Source of the DNA: Thioalkalivibrio sp. ALJT
GTDB taxonomy: Bacteria > Pseudomonadota > Gammaproteobacteria > Ectothiorhodospirales > Ectothiorhodospiraceae
Assembly (NCBI RefSeq): GCF_000381825.1
Contig: NZ_KB907130.1
Span: forward strand, 1-64,000
Direction of reading: 5' to 3'
Length of the DNA: 64,000 bases
The notes under the pieces were generated by a model. The model saw only the letters and a program-made list of their open reading frames with translations. It did no database searches and had not been told where the DNA came from. A program made the position numbers and the translations under genes. Shown piece after piece: positions 41,963-50,977 of the stretch (its first letter is position 1; each line of letters opens with the position of its first letter).

Positions 41963-43302
41963 GGATGGTCCTCCAGGAACAGGTGGGCCGATTCTAGTCC
42001 AGATTGTACGGCCGCTTCGAGCGTCGACGGCAGGGCATGGGTCAGGTAATCGCCTGCCAGAATGCAGCCCCGCCAGGGTGTGCGCGGGGATGGTCGCTGG
42101 CCGTCCAGACCCGTTCGCGCATCCACGGTGGCCCGGCGTTCGCACACCGTGTGCCCCGCCTCCGGCGTGCCCAGTTGTGGAAATGTCTCGGCGAGGGAGT
42201 GGGCGACGGTGCGCCACCGGACCGGCGCCGTCAATGCCTGCAGATCGTCGGCGGCCGAGATCACGACGGCGAGCCAGTGGGGTGCACCCGTCAGGTGACG
42301 TGGGATCAGCCATTGGCCGTGCTGGTCCAGCAGTCCCTGCAGTGGTGCGACCTCGTGCAGCGGGTGCGGATAGCGCAGGTAGACCGTGCAGATGCTGCGC
42401 GCGCCCATCGCCTGCAGCCCCCGCTGCGTCGGCCGCCAGGGCCTTGATGCGGGCAGAAGCCGGGCGGCGGCTGCGGGCGTGGTGGCCAGGATCAGGCCGC
42501 GGGCCGGGAGCGGATCGCCGGCACGGCCATGGAGTCGAAACGACGCCGTCGGGTCATCGGCCCGCGATTCCAGCGCGGTGACCCGGTGGCCGAGGTCGAT
42601 GCGGGCCCCCCGCGCGCGCAGCTCCTGCAACGCCGGCTCCGGAAACAGCGTCCCCAGTGGGCGTGCCGGAAGCAGCAGGCGTGCCGCCTGCGGGCCGTGA
42701 TTGAGGGCCAGGCGCAAGACGTGCTGGAAAATGCGGGCCGAGGCGTGGCGGGGCGGCGTATTCATCACCGCAAGACAGAGCGGATCCCACAGTGCATGGA
42801 TCAGAGCGGGCGGCTGGTGGTTCGCGTGGAGCCAGTCGCGTACCGGGAGGTCGTCGCGCAGCGGCCGGTGCAGCATCGCGGCGGCTCCCCTCAGCGCCCG
42901 CAAGCGTTCTCGGAAACGGCTTTGTGGCAGGGCGCGGTACAGGGCGGCCGCCAGCGCCGGCAGGCGTGGCGAGCGCGGTTCCAGGCGGAACGCAGGCGGG
43001 GATTCCGCCTGGCCCGGCGTGAACATGCGCAGGCCGAAGGGCAGGGTGTGAAAGCCGGTTTCGGTGTTCACGCCGAGGGCGTTCATCTGCGCAAGGGTGG
43101 CCCGGCATGCACCGACCAGTACATGCTGGCCGTTGTCCAGTTCGGTGGCGTCCAGGTTCAGGCTGCGGGCGCGGCCGCCGGCGGTCCGGGCAGCCTCGAT
43201 CAGGTGTACGGGGCGACCGGCGCGGGCGAGGGTGAGTGCGGCGGTTAGGCCGGCCCAGCCGGCCCCCAGCACCACCACCGGCGGCGAGTGACCGGAGGAC
43301 AC
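41959..43302 (-). CDS. hpnE: Hydroxysqualene dehydroxylase
   Basis: This 447-residue flavoprotein has an N-terminal FAD-binding motif VVVLGAGWAGLTAALTLA and the amine-oxidase/phytoene-desaturase-like pattern GGRARS...DNGQHVLVGA. Together with HpnC and HpnD it converts farnesyl diphosphate to squalene, the final step being reduction of hydroxysqualene. The start lies 4 bp after the hpnD stop. The order hpnD-hpnE-SDR on the minus strand forms one operon. No squalene-hopene cyclase gene is in the window. Confidence 0.9.
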   Translation of the reverse strand: MSSGHSPPVVVLGAGWAGLTAALTLARAGRPVHLIEAARTAGGRARSLNLDATELDNGQHVLVGACRATLAQMNALGVNTETGFHTLPFGLRMFTPGQAESPPAFRLEPRSPRLPALAAALYRALPQSRFRERLRALRGAAAMLHRPLRDDLPVRDWLHANHQPPALIHALWDPLCLAVMNTPPRHASARIFQHVLRLALNHGPQAARLLLPARPLGTLFPEPALQELRARGARIDLGHRVTALESRADDPTASFRLHGRAGDPLPARGLILATTPAAAARLLPASRPWRPTQRGLQAMGARSICTVYLRYPHPLHEVAPLQGLLDQHGQWLIPRHLTGAPHWLAVVISAADDLQALTAPVRWRTVAHSLAETFPQLGTPEAGHTVCERRATVDARTGLDGQRPSPRTPWRGCILAGDYLTHALPSTLEAAVQSGLESAHLFLEDHP

Positions 43303-43306
43303 GATG

Positions 43307-44167
43307 TCAGGCCGTGCGACGGCGATGTTCGCGCTTCAGGCGGCGCGCGGTGCGCCATGCGATCCAGAGCTTGCGGATCGGCGTCAGCCGCACCCGGTGT
43401 TCCAGCACGCGATAGCCGTCGCGCGCGATCTCGTCCAGCAGGGTGCGGTAGATAGCCGCCATGATCAGGCCCGGACGTTGCGGGTAGCGGTCGGCGTCCG
43501 GCAGGTGTTCCTCGGCGCGCTGATAATAGCGCAGGGCGCGTTCGGCCTGTTCCGCGAACAGGGCCTGATGGCGATCGTCAGTAACGTTGATCTGGAATTC
43601 CTCGGGTTTCACGCCATGCTTGTTCAGTTCGTCCAGCGGGATATAGACGCGGCCGCGCATCGCATCCTCGTGGACATCGCGCAGGATGTTGGTCAGCTGC
43701 AGGGCCATGCCCAGGTCATGTGCGTATTTCAGCGTGCGGCGGTCGGAGTACCCGAAGATCTGCGCGGAGAGTACGCCCACCACACTCGCTGCGCGATAGC
43801 AGTACAGCGACAGCGTGGTGAAGTCCGGGTAGCTGTCATAGTCGAGATCCATCTGCATGCCGTCGATGATCTCGTCGAAGTATTCGCGGCCGAGATCGAA
43901 GGTGGCGATATGCGGCTGCAGGGCCTTGCTGATCGGATGGCGCGGCTCGCCCGCGAACAGGCGTTCAATCTCTTCGCGCCACCATTGCAGTTTGGTGCGG
44001 GCCACGCTCTCTTCCGATACCTCGTCGACGATGTCATCCACCTCGCGGCAGAAGGCATACAGCGCGGTAATCGCTCGGCGCCGGTCGGGCTCCAGGAAGC
44101 GAAAGGCGTAGTAGAAGCTGGAACCGCTTTGTGCGGCCCTCTCCTCGCAGTATTCGTCAGGGGACAT
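43307..44167 (-). CDS. hpnD: Presqualene diphosphate synthase
   Basis: This 286-residue squalene/phytoene synthase-family enzyme has both Asp-rich motifs: CREVDDIVDE (first) and LTNILRDVHEDA (second), with the flanking YCYRAASVVG. It condenses two farnesyl diphosphates to presqualene diphosphate. The ATG at 44167 gives MSPDEYCEERAAQSGSSFYY, the standard N-terminus; the upstream extension has no family resemblance. It heads the hpnD-hpnE-SDR operon and is divergent from hemN. Confidence 0.92.
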   Translation of the reverse strand: MSPDEYCEERAAQSGSSFYYAFRFLEPDRRRAITALYAFCREVDDIVDEVSEESVARTKLQWWREEIERLFAGEPRHPISKALQPHIATFDLGREYFDEIIDGMQMDLDYDSYPDFTTLSLYCYRAASVVGVLSAQIFGYSDRRTLKYAHDLGMALQLTNILRDVHEDAMRGRVYIPLDELNKHGVKPEEFQINVTDDRHQALFAEQAERALRYYQRAEEHLPDADRYPQRPGLIMAAIYRTLLDEIARDGYRVLEHRVRLTPIRKLWIAWRTARRLKREHRRRTA

Positions 44168-44238
44168 GCGCTCTCGGGATCGCGTTCCGGCCAGGGAGGG
44201 CAAGGCTAGCACAGCCGCCGTGGTTTGCGGGCAAGCGG

Positions 44239-44252
44239 TTGACCTGCATCAA
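44239..44252 (+). promoter_or_regulatory. FNR/Anr-type box upstream of hemN
   Basis: TTGACCTGCATCAA matches the FNR consensus TTGAT-N4-ATCAA at nine of ten fixed positions. Its centre (44245.5) lies 41.5 bp from a predicted start near 44287, and a -10-like TAGTCT stands at 44275-44280. This is the geometry of a class II FNR-activated promoter. It could also influence the divergent hpnD operon. Confidence 0.65.
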
Positions 44253-44330
44253 GCGGGTGCGGCTCCGGGTCCGGTAGTCTGGTTCGCGAACGGGTGGCCA
44301 TCGGCGCTATCCGCCGCACCGGAGGCTCGT

Positions 44331-45719
44331 ATGGAACAACGTCTGGTATTCGACCCGGAGCTGCTGCGCCGCTATGACGTCAGCGGTCCGCGCTACACCT
44401 CGTATCCCACCGCTCCGCAGTTCCACGAGGGGTTCGATGCCCGGACCTATGCCCGCGTGGCGCAGGAAAACAGCGCGGCAGACCCGCATGCACCACTGTC
44501 GCTGTACGTGCATGTGCCGTTCTGTGACACCGTGTGCTTCTACTGTGCGTGCAACAAGGTCATAACCGGGAATTACCGCCGGGCGGAGGCCTACCTGGAG
44601 GCCCTGGAACGGGAGATCGCACTACAGGCCGAGCTGTTTGGCACTGCGCGCCCGGTACGCCAGTTACATTTTGGCGGGGGGACGCCCACCTATCTGTCGG
44701 ACGCCGACCTCGCACGGGTCATGCAGACCCTGGCGCGGTATTTCTGGCTGGATACCGGACCCGAGCGCGAATTTTCGATCGAGATCGACCCGCGGGCGGT
44801 GGGGCCGGATACGCTCGCCCATCTGGCCAGGCTGGGCTTCAACCGGATCTCGCTCGGGGTGCAGGATGTGAACCCGGATGTACAGAGGGCGGTGAACCGC
44901 ATCCAGCCGTTCGCAGTGACCGAGCAGGCGGTGCGCGAGGCCCGCGCCAACGGGTTCGTGTCCACCAATGTGGACCTGATCTATGGCCTGCCGCTGCAGA
45001 CAGTGGCGACCTACACCGAGACCCTGGAGCGGGTGCTGGAGCTGCGCCCGGAGCGCCTGGCGATCTACAACTACGCGCATCTGCCGGAGATGTTCAAGAC
45101 GCAGCGGCAGATCCGCGAGGCGGACCTGCCGGCACCTGCGGAGAAGCTGGCGATTCTCGAGGCGACCATCGAGCGGCTCACGGCGGCCGGCTATGTCTAC
45201 ATCGGTATGGATCACTTCGCGCTGCCGGACGACGAGCTGGCCGTGGCCCAGCGCGCGGGCACGCTGCAGCGCAACTTTCAGGGTTATTCGACCCGGGCGG
45301 AGTACGACCTGGTGGCGCTGGGGCCGACGGCCATCGGCCGGGTCGGGAACAGCTACAGCCAGAACCTGCGCGAGGTCGAGGCCTGGCAGGCGCGCCTGGA
45401 GGCGGGCCGTCTGCCCGTGTTCCGCGGCCTGGAGCTGACAGCCGATGACCAGTTGCGACGGGATGTGATCCGCGAATTGATGTGCCATTCCCGGATCGAC
45501 TTCGCCGCGATCGAGGCGCGCCACGGGATCGACTTTCACGCAACCTTCGAGGATGCCCTCGAGCGCCTGGGGCAGATGCAGGCGGACGGTCTCCTGGACA
45601 TCGATGCCCAGGCCCTGCAGGTGCAGCCACGCGGGCGCCTGTTACTGCGCAACATCGCGATGGCCTTCGATGCCTATCTGCCGCGCGAGGAGCGGCCGCG
45701 GTACTCGCGTGTGGTCTGA
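44331..45719 (+). CDS. hemN: Oxygen-independent coproporphyrinogen III dehydrogenase
   Basis: This 462-residue radical SAM enzyme converts coproporphyrinogen III to protoporphyrinogen IX without oxygen in haem synthesis. The cluster motif is CDTVCFYCAC (CxxxCxxC plus the extra Cys of HemN), following YVHVPF. Also seen are HFGGGTPTYL and FNRISLGVQDVN. N-terminal DPELLRRYDVSGPRYTSYP is typical of true HemN rather than HemW. The ATG at 44331 is preceded by GGAGG. An FNR-type box lies about 80-92 bp upstream, matching its use under low oxygen. It sits on the opposite strand between hpnD and hpnC. Confidence 0.95.
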   Translation: MEQRLVFDPELLRRYDVSGPRYTSYPTAPQFHEGFDARTYARVAQENSAADPHAPLSLYVHVPFCDTVCFYCACNKVITGNYRRAEAYLEALEREIALQAELFGTARPVRQLHFGGGTPTYLSDADLARVMQTLARYFWLDTGPEREFSIEIDPRAVGPDTLAHLARLGFNRISLGVQDVNPDVQRAVNRIQPFAVTEQAVREARANGFVSTNVDLIYGLPLQTVATYTETLERVLELRPERLAIYNYAHLPEMFKTQRQIREADLPAPAEKLAILEATIERLTAAGYVYIGMDHFALPDDELAVAQRAGTLQRNFQGYSTRAEYDLVALGPTAIGRVGNSYSQNLREVEAWQARLEAGRLPVFRGLELTADDQLRRDVIRELMCHSRIDFAAIEARHGIDFHATFEDALERLGQMQADGLLDIDAQALQVQPRGRLLLRNIAMAFDAYLPREERPRYSRVV

Positions 45720-45731
45720 ATACCGGGCCGA

Positions 45732-46589
45732 TTAGCGCCGCCGCGGGCGCAGGCTGTGGGCGAAGATGACCCAGAAATCACGGACGCGCAGTCGTGGGCG
45801 GGCGAAGACGTCGTCCTGCTGACGCAGGCGCCAGAGGACGCGGGCACCACCGTTGATGATGGCGCGAATCTCCAGCCCCATGCGCCCGCGCAGCAGGCCG
45901 CCCAGGGGTGCGCCCGCCCGCAGCAGGCGGTCGGCGCGGGCGTACTGGAACTGCATCAGGTTGCGTAGCTGGAAGCGGGTCTGGCCGGCGGCGAGCATGG
46001 CCTCGGTCACCCCGTACTGGTCCATCTCGTCCTGCGGCAGGTAGATGCGATTGTTTTCGCGCAGGTCCTGCTGCAGGTCCTGGTAGAAATTGATCAGCTG
46101 CAGCGCCGTGCAGATCGCGTCCGAGTAGCCGAGCATCGGCTCGGTGGGCTCGCCCTCGAGGTGAAGCATCAGGCGTCCGACCGGGTTCGCCGAGCGCCGG
46201 CAATAGTCCATGACCTCGCCAAAACTGGCGTACCGGGTCTGCTCCAGATCCTGGAGAAAGGCGTCAATCAGGTCGCGGAAGGGTGCGGCGGGGAGGTCGA
46301 AGCGGGCGCGCGCATCGGCCAGCGCAATCCACTCCGGGTCGTGTTCGGCGGCCGGGTCCTCGAGGATCTCCACACGCTCCTGCATTGCGAGCAGATCTGC
46401 GCGGCGCGCGGCGACCGGGCGCGGGTCTTCGTCTGCCAGGTCATCGGCGTCGCGGGCAAAGCAGTAGATCGCGGCGACCGGGCCCCGCAGGTGGCGGGGC
46501 AGCAGCCACGAGGCCACCGGAAAGTTCTCGTAATGGGCCGCGGCGCGCCTACGGCAATGGCGGTAGGCGGCCTTGACGCGGGTCGGCAT
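45732..46589 (-). CDS. hpnC: Hydroxysqualene synthase
   Basis: This 285-residue squalene/phytoene synthase-family enzyme starts with AAAHYENFPVASWLLPRHLR, the usual HpnC opening. It has ARDADDLADED (first Asp motif) and QLINFYQDLQQDLREN (second). HpnC turns presqualene diphosphate into hydroxysqualene. The start is uncertain: ATG at 46589 is chosen, and GTG at 46610 is an alternative. It lies 28 bp after the phosphatase stop, at the end of the ubiG-phosphatase transcript, and converges with hemN. Confidence 0.9.
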   Translation of the reverse strand: MPTRVKAAYRHCRRRAAAHYENFPVASWLLPRHLRGPVAAIYCFARDADDLADEDPRPVAARRADLLAMQERVEILEDPAAEHDPEWIALADARARFDLPAAPFRDLIDAFLQDLEQTRYASFGEVMDYCRRSANPVGRLMLHLEGEPTEPMLGYSDAICTALQLINFYQDLQQDLRENNRIYLPQDEMDQYGVTEAMLAAGQTRFQLRNLMQFQYARADRLLRAGAPLGGLLRGRMGLEIRAIINGGARVLWRLRQQDDVFARPRLRVRDFWVIFAHSLRPRRR

Positions 46590-46617
46590 GGGCGCATTGC
46601 GGCCGCTCACACTACTG

Positions 46618-47307
46618 TTAGCTCGCAATTCCGGTCTCCGGAGTGCAGGTGTCGGTATACCAGGGCCAGAATGCATCAGGGTGCTCCAGGCGGGCATCGG
46701 CACCCCATTGCTCCGGTGTCTGATCGGCATCGATGTAGCCCCAGCCGGCGATGAGTGTAGCCATGCCGGCGGCGCGGCCAGCGGCGATGTCGCGCTCGGC
46801 ATCCCCCCAGTAGCAGTGATGTGCGGGTGGCAGCCCGGTCTGGCGGGCGGCCAGCCACATGGGCTCCGGTGACGGTTTGCGCCGGGGCAGGGTGTCGCCG
46901 CTGATGACCGTCGCCATGCGTGTATGCAGGCCCAGGGCGTCCAGCAGCGGATCGGTGAGCCAGCCGGGCTTGTTGGTCACAACCCCCAGGGACCAGCCGC
47001 GATCCTCGCAGGCCTCCAGCAGGTCAGACAGACCGGGGAACAGACGGGTGGCCTGGCACAGGTCGCGGGCATAGATCTCGAGGTAGCGCTTTTTCAGGTG
47101 TTCGGCGAAGTCCGGCTCGGCATCCGGAAACCCGAGCGCGACCAGTGCCTGCGATCCATGCGAAACATGGTTGCGCACGTGCTCGAAGGGCAGCGGGGCG
47201 CGGTCGTGCTCGGCCATCAGCCGGACCAGCGCCGCGTGCATGTCGGGTGCGGTGTCGAGCAGGGTGCCATCCAGGTCGAACAGCACCGATCCGAGCCGGC
47301 GTCTCAT
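46618..47307 (-). CDS. HAD phosphatase, MupP/Gph type
   Basis: This 229-residue HAD hydrolase has motif I FDLDGTLLDTAPD, motif II TNKPG and the motif III/IV region KPSPEPM and YWGDAERDI. Sequence suggests phosphoglycolate phosphatase (Gph). The neighbours suggest another role: in Pseudomonas mtaD-ubiG-mupP are adjacent, and MupP is a MurNAc-6-phosphate phosphatase in peptidoglycan recycling. The same order appears here, so MupP is likely. Its start overlaps the ubiG stop by four bases. Confidence 0.85.
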   Translation of the reverse strand: MRRRLGSVLFDLDGTLLDTAPDMHAALVRLMAEHDRAPLPFEHVRNHVSHGSQALVALGFPDAEPDFAEHLKKRYLEIYARDLCQATRLFPGLSDLLEACEDRGWSLGVVTNKPGWLTDPLLDALGLHTRMATVISGDTLPRRKPSPEPMWLAARQTGLPPAHHCYWGDAERDIAAGRAAGMATLIAGWGYIDADQTPEQWGADARLEHPDAFWPWYTDTCTPETGIAS

Positions 47308-48050
47308 GCGGGGCCTGCGGCTTCTTCGCGGCGTGCGGCCATCAGGTAGTTTACGTCGGTGCGCGGGACCAGGCGGTACTGACCGCTCAGGGGCGAGTAG
47401 GTGAGGCCGGTCATGGCGGTTACGCGGAAGCCGTGGCGGCGCAGGGCTGCGCCTAGCTCCGAGGGGCGGATGAAGCGTGCATATTCGTGCGTGCCCGCCG
47501 GCAGCATGTTGAGGACGTATTCGGCCCCGACGATGGCCTCGGCGAACGCTCGCGGGGTGCGGTTGATGGTGGACAGGAACAGCCAGCCGCCGGGGCGCAC
47601 CAGGCGCACCAGGGCGTCGATCACGGCCTCGGGGTCGGGTACGTGTTCCAGCATTTCCAGGCAGGTGACGATGTCGTAGCCGCCGGCATGATGTTCCGCG
47701 TGGGCCTCGGCGGTGGTGTGCAGGTAATGGATCTTCAGCCCGGCCTCGTGGGCGTGTTCACGCGCGACTTCCAGGTGTTCGGCGCCGGCATCCAGGCCGG
47801 TCACCTGCGCGCCGCGCACGGCCATGGACTCGGACAGGATGCCGGCGCCACAGCCGACGTCCACAACCGTCCTGTCCTCCAGTCCGGCGTGCCGATCGAT
47901 CCATTCCAGGCGCAGGGGGTTGATCGCATGCAGGGTGGCGAAGGCCCCGTTCGGGTCCCACCACTCCCGCGCGCGATGCGCAAACTTGTAGATCTCGGCG
48001 TGATCGACGTTGTCGTGACGATGGGATTCGGGCTCGGGGCTCATGGGCAT
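47304..48050 (-). CDS. ubiG: Ubiquinone biosynthesis O-methyltransferase
   Basis: This 248-residue SAM enzyme performs both O-methylations of ubiquinone synthesis. It has the N-terminal FAHRAREWWDPNGAFATLHA (UbiG signature WWD), motif I VVDVGCGAGILSE and motif II VTCLEMLEHV. The ATG at 48050 lies just inside the left edge of MITE copy B, which begins 34 bases upstream, so its promoter must be in or beyond the repeat. It overlaps the phosphatase gene. Confidence 0.95.
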   Translation of the reverse strand: MPMSPEPESHRHDNVDHAEIYKFAHRAREWWDPNGAFATLHAINPLRLEWIDRHAGLEDRTVVDVGCGAGILSESMAVRGAQVTGLDAGAEHLEVAREHAHEAGLKIHYLHTTAEAHAEHHAGGYDIVTCLEMLEHVPDPEAVIDALVRLVRPGGWLFLSTINRTPRAFAEAIVGAEYVLNMLPAGTHEYARFIRPSELGAALRRHGFRVTAMTGLTYSPLSGQYRLVPRTDVNYLMAARREEAAGPA

Positions 48051-48083
48051 CTCGATCAGGCAGTGGGGGGCCGTGGTGTCTCA

Positions 48084-48383
48084 AGGGAAACACGGATGAA
48101 TGTACACGCTCGCTGCCGCGTCGTTTTTGCGTTCGAACAGGGCGCGATGACTGGTGTGCGGTCATTCTGCACAAGGGCGCCGCTACGTCGTTCCCGCGCC
48201 CGTTTTTGATAACAACGGGTGGCCGAGCCCCCGCGTTGATGACGTTGCGAGGTTGACAGCCCGGGTTCCCCGGTCCTGCTTTGCGCCGCTGGCGCGGTAG
48301 AACCACTACCCGCTGCAGGACGCGCCTGGTCTCGGCAAACCCGGGGTGCCAGCGCGTGTGTGTACATTAATCCGTGTTTCCCT
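48084..48383. repeat. MITE-like repeat, copy B (300 bp)
   Basis: Terminal inverted repeats start AGGGAAACACGGAT; left end 48084-48108, right end 48359-48383. The interior aligns with copy A (10207-10550, inverted) over a core that includes GTCATTCTGCAC and GCGCCCGTTTTTGATAACAA. It separates ubiG from mtaD, genes adjacent in other gammaproteobacteria. The right repeat supplies the last codons and stop of mtaD. No transposase. Confidence 0.8.
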
Positions 48384-49692
48384 GGACCCGTGTGCGCCAG
48401 TATTCGGCTTCGGCATGGAGCGCGTGCAGGTCCAGCGTAAGCAGTTGGCGGTCGCGGAGCAACGGCCGGCCGGCGACATAGACGCTGCGCACCGCGTCGC
48501 GGGTCGCGGCGTACACGATCTGGGCGCAGGGGTCATGCGCGGGCTGCAGTTCCGGCGCCTGCAGGTCTACGGCCACGATATCGGCCTGCTTGCCCGCCTC
48601 CAGCGATCCGATGCGATCGTCCAGCCCGAGGGCGCGGGCGCTGCCCAGCGTGGCCATCTCCAGGGCGGCGCTGGCGGGCAACGCGGAGGCATCGCTGCTG
48701 ACGCCCTTGGCCAGGAGTGCAGCGGTGCGCATCTCCCCGATCATGTCGAGATCGTTGTTGGAGGCGGTGCCGTCGGTCCCCAGGGCGACATTGATACCCG
48801 CGGCCTGCAGACGGGCGACGGGGCAGAAGCCCGAAGCCAGTTTGAGATTGGATTCCGGGCAATGCGCGATGGATACCGGACGTCCCTGCAGGAGATCGAG
48901 GTCACTGTCAGCTATCTGGGTCATGTGGACCGCGATGAACGGTTGATCCAGCATGCCAAGGCGCGCCAGACGCGTCAGGGGGCGTTCACCCTGGTCGCGC
49001 AGGCTGTCGTCGACCTCGCTGGCGGTCTCGTGGACATGCATGTGGATGGGTACGCGCAGCTCGTGTGCGCGGGCCGCCACGCGCTCCAGGCTGGCATCGC
49101 CCACGGTGTACGGTGCGTGCGGCGCCACGTTGAAATGGATGCGGGGGTGGTCTCCCCAGGCATGCACGACGTCCGCCCCGCGCTGGAAGTATTCATCGGC
49201 GGTGCGGGCCCAGGGGGTCGGAAAATCGAACACGGTCAGCCCCAGCGAGGCGCGAATGCCGGTTTCGTCCACGACCCGCGCGGCATCTTCGACAAAGAGA
49301 TACATGTCGCCGAAACAGGTGGTGCCGCCGCGCAGCATCTCGGCGACTGCCAGTCGGGTTCCGGAACGCACGAACTCGGGCGAAAGCAGTTTGCTCTCGG
49401 CCGGCCAGATGTAGCCCTTGAGCCATTCCATCAGCGGGCGGTCGCTGCCCACGCCGCGCAGCAGGCTCATGCCGGAATGGGTATGCGCATTCACCAGGCC
49501 GGGAATCAGCGCCTGACCGGGGTGATCCTGGAAAGCGGCTTCCGGATATTGCGCCCTGGCCTCGTTCTGCGGCAGCACGGCGGTGATTACGCCGTCGCGT
49601 ACGACCAGTGCATGGTCTTCGAGTACCGTGTTTCGGGGAACGACCGGGAGAATCCGGGGCGCGGTCAGAATCAGGATCGGGGTATCGGGCAT
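48367..49692 (-). CDS. mtaD: MTA/S-adenosylhomocysteine deaminase
   Basis: This 441-residue amidohydrolase has the metal motif NAHTHSGM, then HVHETASEV, HMTQI, AHCPESNLKLASG and LGTDGTASNND. These match 5-methylthioadenosine / S-adenosylhomocysteine deaminase, recycling by-products of SAM enzymes such as UbiG. The last codons (QGNTD and stop) lie inside the terminal repeat of MITE copy B, so the original C-terminus has been replaced. The ATG at 49692 is preferred to an upstream GTG. Confidence 0.92.
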   Translation of the reverse strand: MPDTPILILTAPRILPVVPRNTVLEDHALVVRDGVITAVLPQNEARAQYPEAAFQDHPGQALIPGLVNAHTHSGMSLLRGVGSDRPLMEWLKGYIWPAESKLLSPEFVRSGTRLAVAEMLRGGTTCFGDMYLFVEDAARVVDETGIRASLGLTVFDFPTPWARTADEYFQRGADVVHAWGDHPRIHFNVAPHAPYTVGDASLERVAARAHELRVPIHMHVHETASEVDDSLRDQGERPLTRLARLGMLDQPFIAVHMTQIADSDLDLLQGRPVSIAHCPESNLKLASGFCPVARLQAAGINVALGTDGTASNNDLDMIGEMRTAALLAKGVSSDASALPASAALEMATLGSARALGLDDRIGSLEAGKQADIVAVDLQAPELQPAHDPCAQIVYAATRDAVRSVYVAGRPLLRDRQLLTLDLHALHAEAEYWRTRVQGNTD

Positions 49693-49776
49693 ACAAGGCT
49701 CGTGCACGCGGTCCAGGGGAGCGCATGGTACCCGAAAGGGGCGGCGTTGCGCCGCCCCGGGTGGTGAACGGGCCGG

Positions 49777-50169
49777 TTACAAGCGGTTGATGGACAGACG
49801 GCCCGGGCCGGTCAGGACCAGGGCAATGGCGGCGAACAGGAACATCCCCTGCAGTTCCAGGGCCCAACCCCCGGTCGCGGTCAGGAGGAAGAGCTCGTCG
49901 GCGTGCGCCAGGCCAATCGCAAAGACCATGGTGATTGCGATCAGCAACGCACCGATCCGGGCATACAGTCCGAGGATCACCAGGATGGGCGCCAGGACTT
50001 CCCCGACGTAGACGCCGTAGGCGAGGATGGCAGGCAGGCCTGCAGTGACCAGCATGCCCTCGATGCCGCTGATGTCGCCCGTCACCTTGGCAATGCCGTG
50101 CATGAGAATCAGGATGCCGAGGGCGAGACGCAGGATGAGTTTCCCGCTGTCGTCGAATGTGTTGTCCAT
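49777..50169 (-). CDS. DoxX-family membrane protein
   Basis: This 130-residue protein has four hydrophobic helices and the DoxX signature LILRLALGILILMHGIAKV near the start, with LAYGVYVGEVLAPILVILGL. DoxX proteins are inner-membrane; some function in sulfur or thiol redox metabolism, but this one is not assigned. AGGAGA lies upstream of the ATG. It stands between mtaD and wrbA on the same strand. Confidence 0.88.
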   Translation of the reverse strand: MDNTFDDSGKLILRLALGILILMHGIAKVTGDISGIEGMLVTAGLPAILAYGVYVGEVLAPILVILGLYARIGALLIAITMVFAIGLAHADELFLLTATGGWALELQGMFLFAAIALVLTGPGRLSINRL

Positions 50170-50288
50170 CGCAATGCTCTCCTTGTGGATTCAGTATGTC
50201 CCTGTCGGTGTTTCCCTATGCACATCACCCCGTTGTGACATCTGCGGGTGTCCGTAAGGGCCTGCCCGGTGCTGGGGTCATGCGGCTC

Positions 50289-50909
50289 TCAGCTGGCTGC
50301 ACGCCCCAGGCGCTGGGCACGCGCCACGTCGGCCACGTGACGGCCCTGTGATGCTGCCATGGCGAGTTCGTTCTCGCTGGGCTGGCGCGAGCCGTCGCCG
50401 TCGGCCAGGGTGGTGGCGCCGTATGGCGTACCACCGCTGACCGCGGACATGTCGAGCAGGCGCTTCTCGGTGTAGGGCAGGCCGACGATCGTCATTCCAT
50501 AGTGCATCAGGTTGACAATAGTCGAAATCAGCGTGGTTTCCTGTCCGCCATGCTGCGAGGCGGTGGAACCAAACACGCTGCCGATCTTGCCGACCAGCTT
50601 GTCGCCGAACCACAGGGCTCCGGTCTGGTCCAGGAAGTTCGCCATCTGAGCGGACATGCGACCGAAGCGGGTGGGGGTGCCAATGATGATGGCATCGTAA
50701 TCGGCCAGCTCTTCCGGTGTCGCGATCGGCGCCGCCTGGTCGAGTTTGGCTCCCGCATTGCGGGCGGTGTCTTCGGGCATCAGTTCCGGCACACGCTTGA
50801 TGGTGACCTCGGTCCCGGACACTTCGCTTGCGCCTCGTGCGACGGCCTCGGCCATCTGTTCGATATGCCCCCAGGTGGAATAGTACAGGACCAGAATCCT
50901 GGTGCTCAT
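50289..50909 (-). CDS. wrbA: NAD(P)H:quinone oxidoreductase WrbA
   Basis: This 206-residue flavodoxin-like protein opens with [20 protein letters not shown] (FMN phosphate-binding) and has [20 protein letters not shown] plus [18 protein letters not shown], all typical of type IV WrbA. It reduces quinones by two electrons, avoiding semiquinone radicals. The ATG at 50909 follows AAGGAG. A promoter lies at 50949-50977. DoxX follows downstream on the same strand, 119 bp away. Confidence 0.95.
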   Translation of the reverse strand: MSTRILVLYYSTWGHIEQMAEAVARGASEVSGTEVTIKRVPELMPEDTARNAGAKLDQAAPIATPEELADYDAIIIGTPTRFGRMSAQMANFLDQTGALWFGDKLVGKIGSVFGSTASQHGGQETTLISTIVNLMHYGMTIVGLPYTEKRLLDMSAVSGGTPYGATTLADGDGSRQPSENELAMAASQGRHVADVARAQRLGRAAS

Positions 50910-50948
50910 GTGGTGATCTCCTTTGTTTGGATGTCCGCTGTAAACACC

Positions 50949-50977
50949 ACAATAGATCCGATTGAGCCGTATGAAAA
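50949..50977 (-). promoter_or_regulatory. Probable promoter of wrbA
   Basis: On the minus strand TTTTCA (50977-50972) and TATTGT (50954-50949) are separated by 17 bp, 40-68 bp before the wrbA ATG. Confidence 0.5.
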
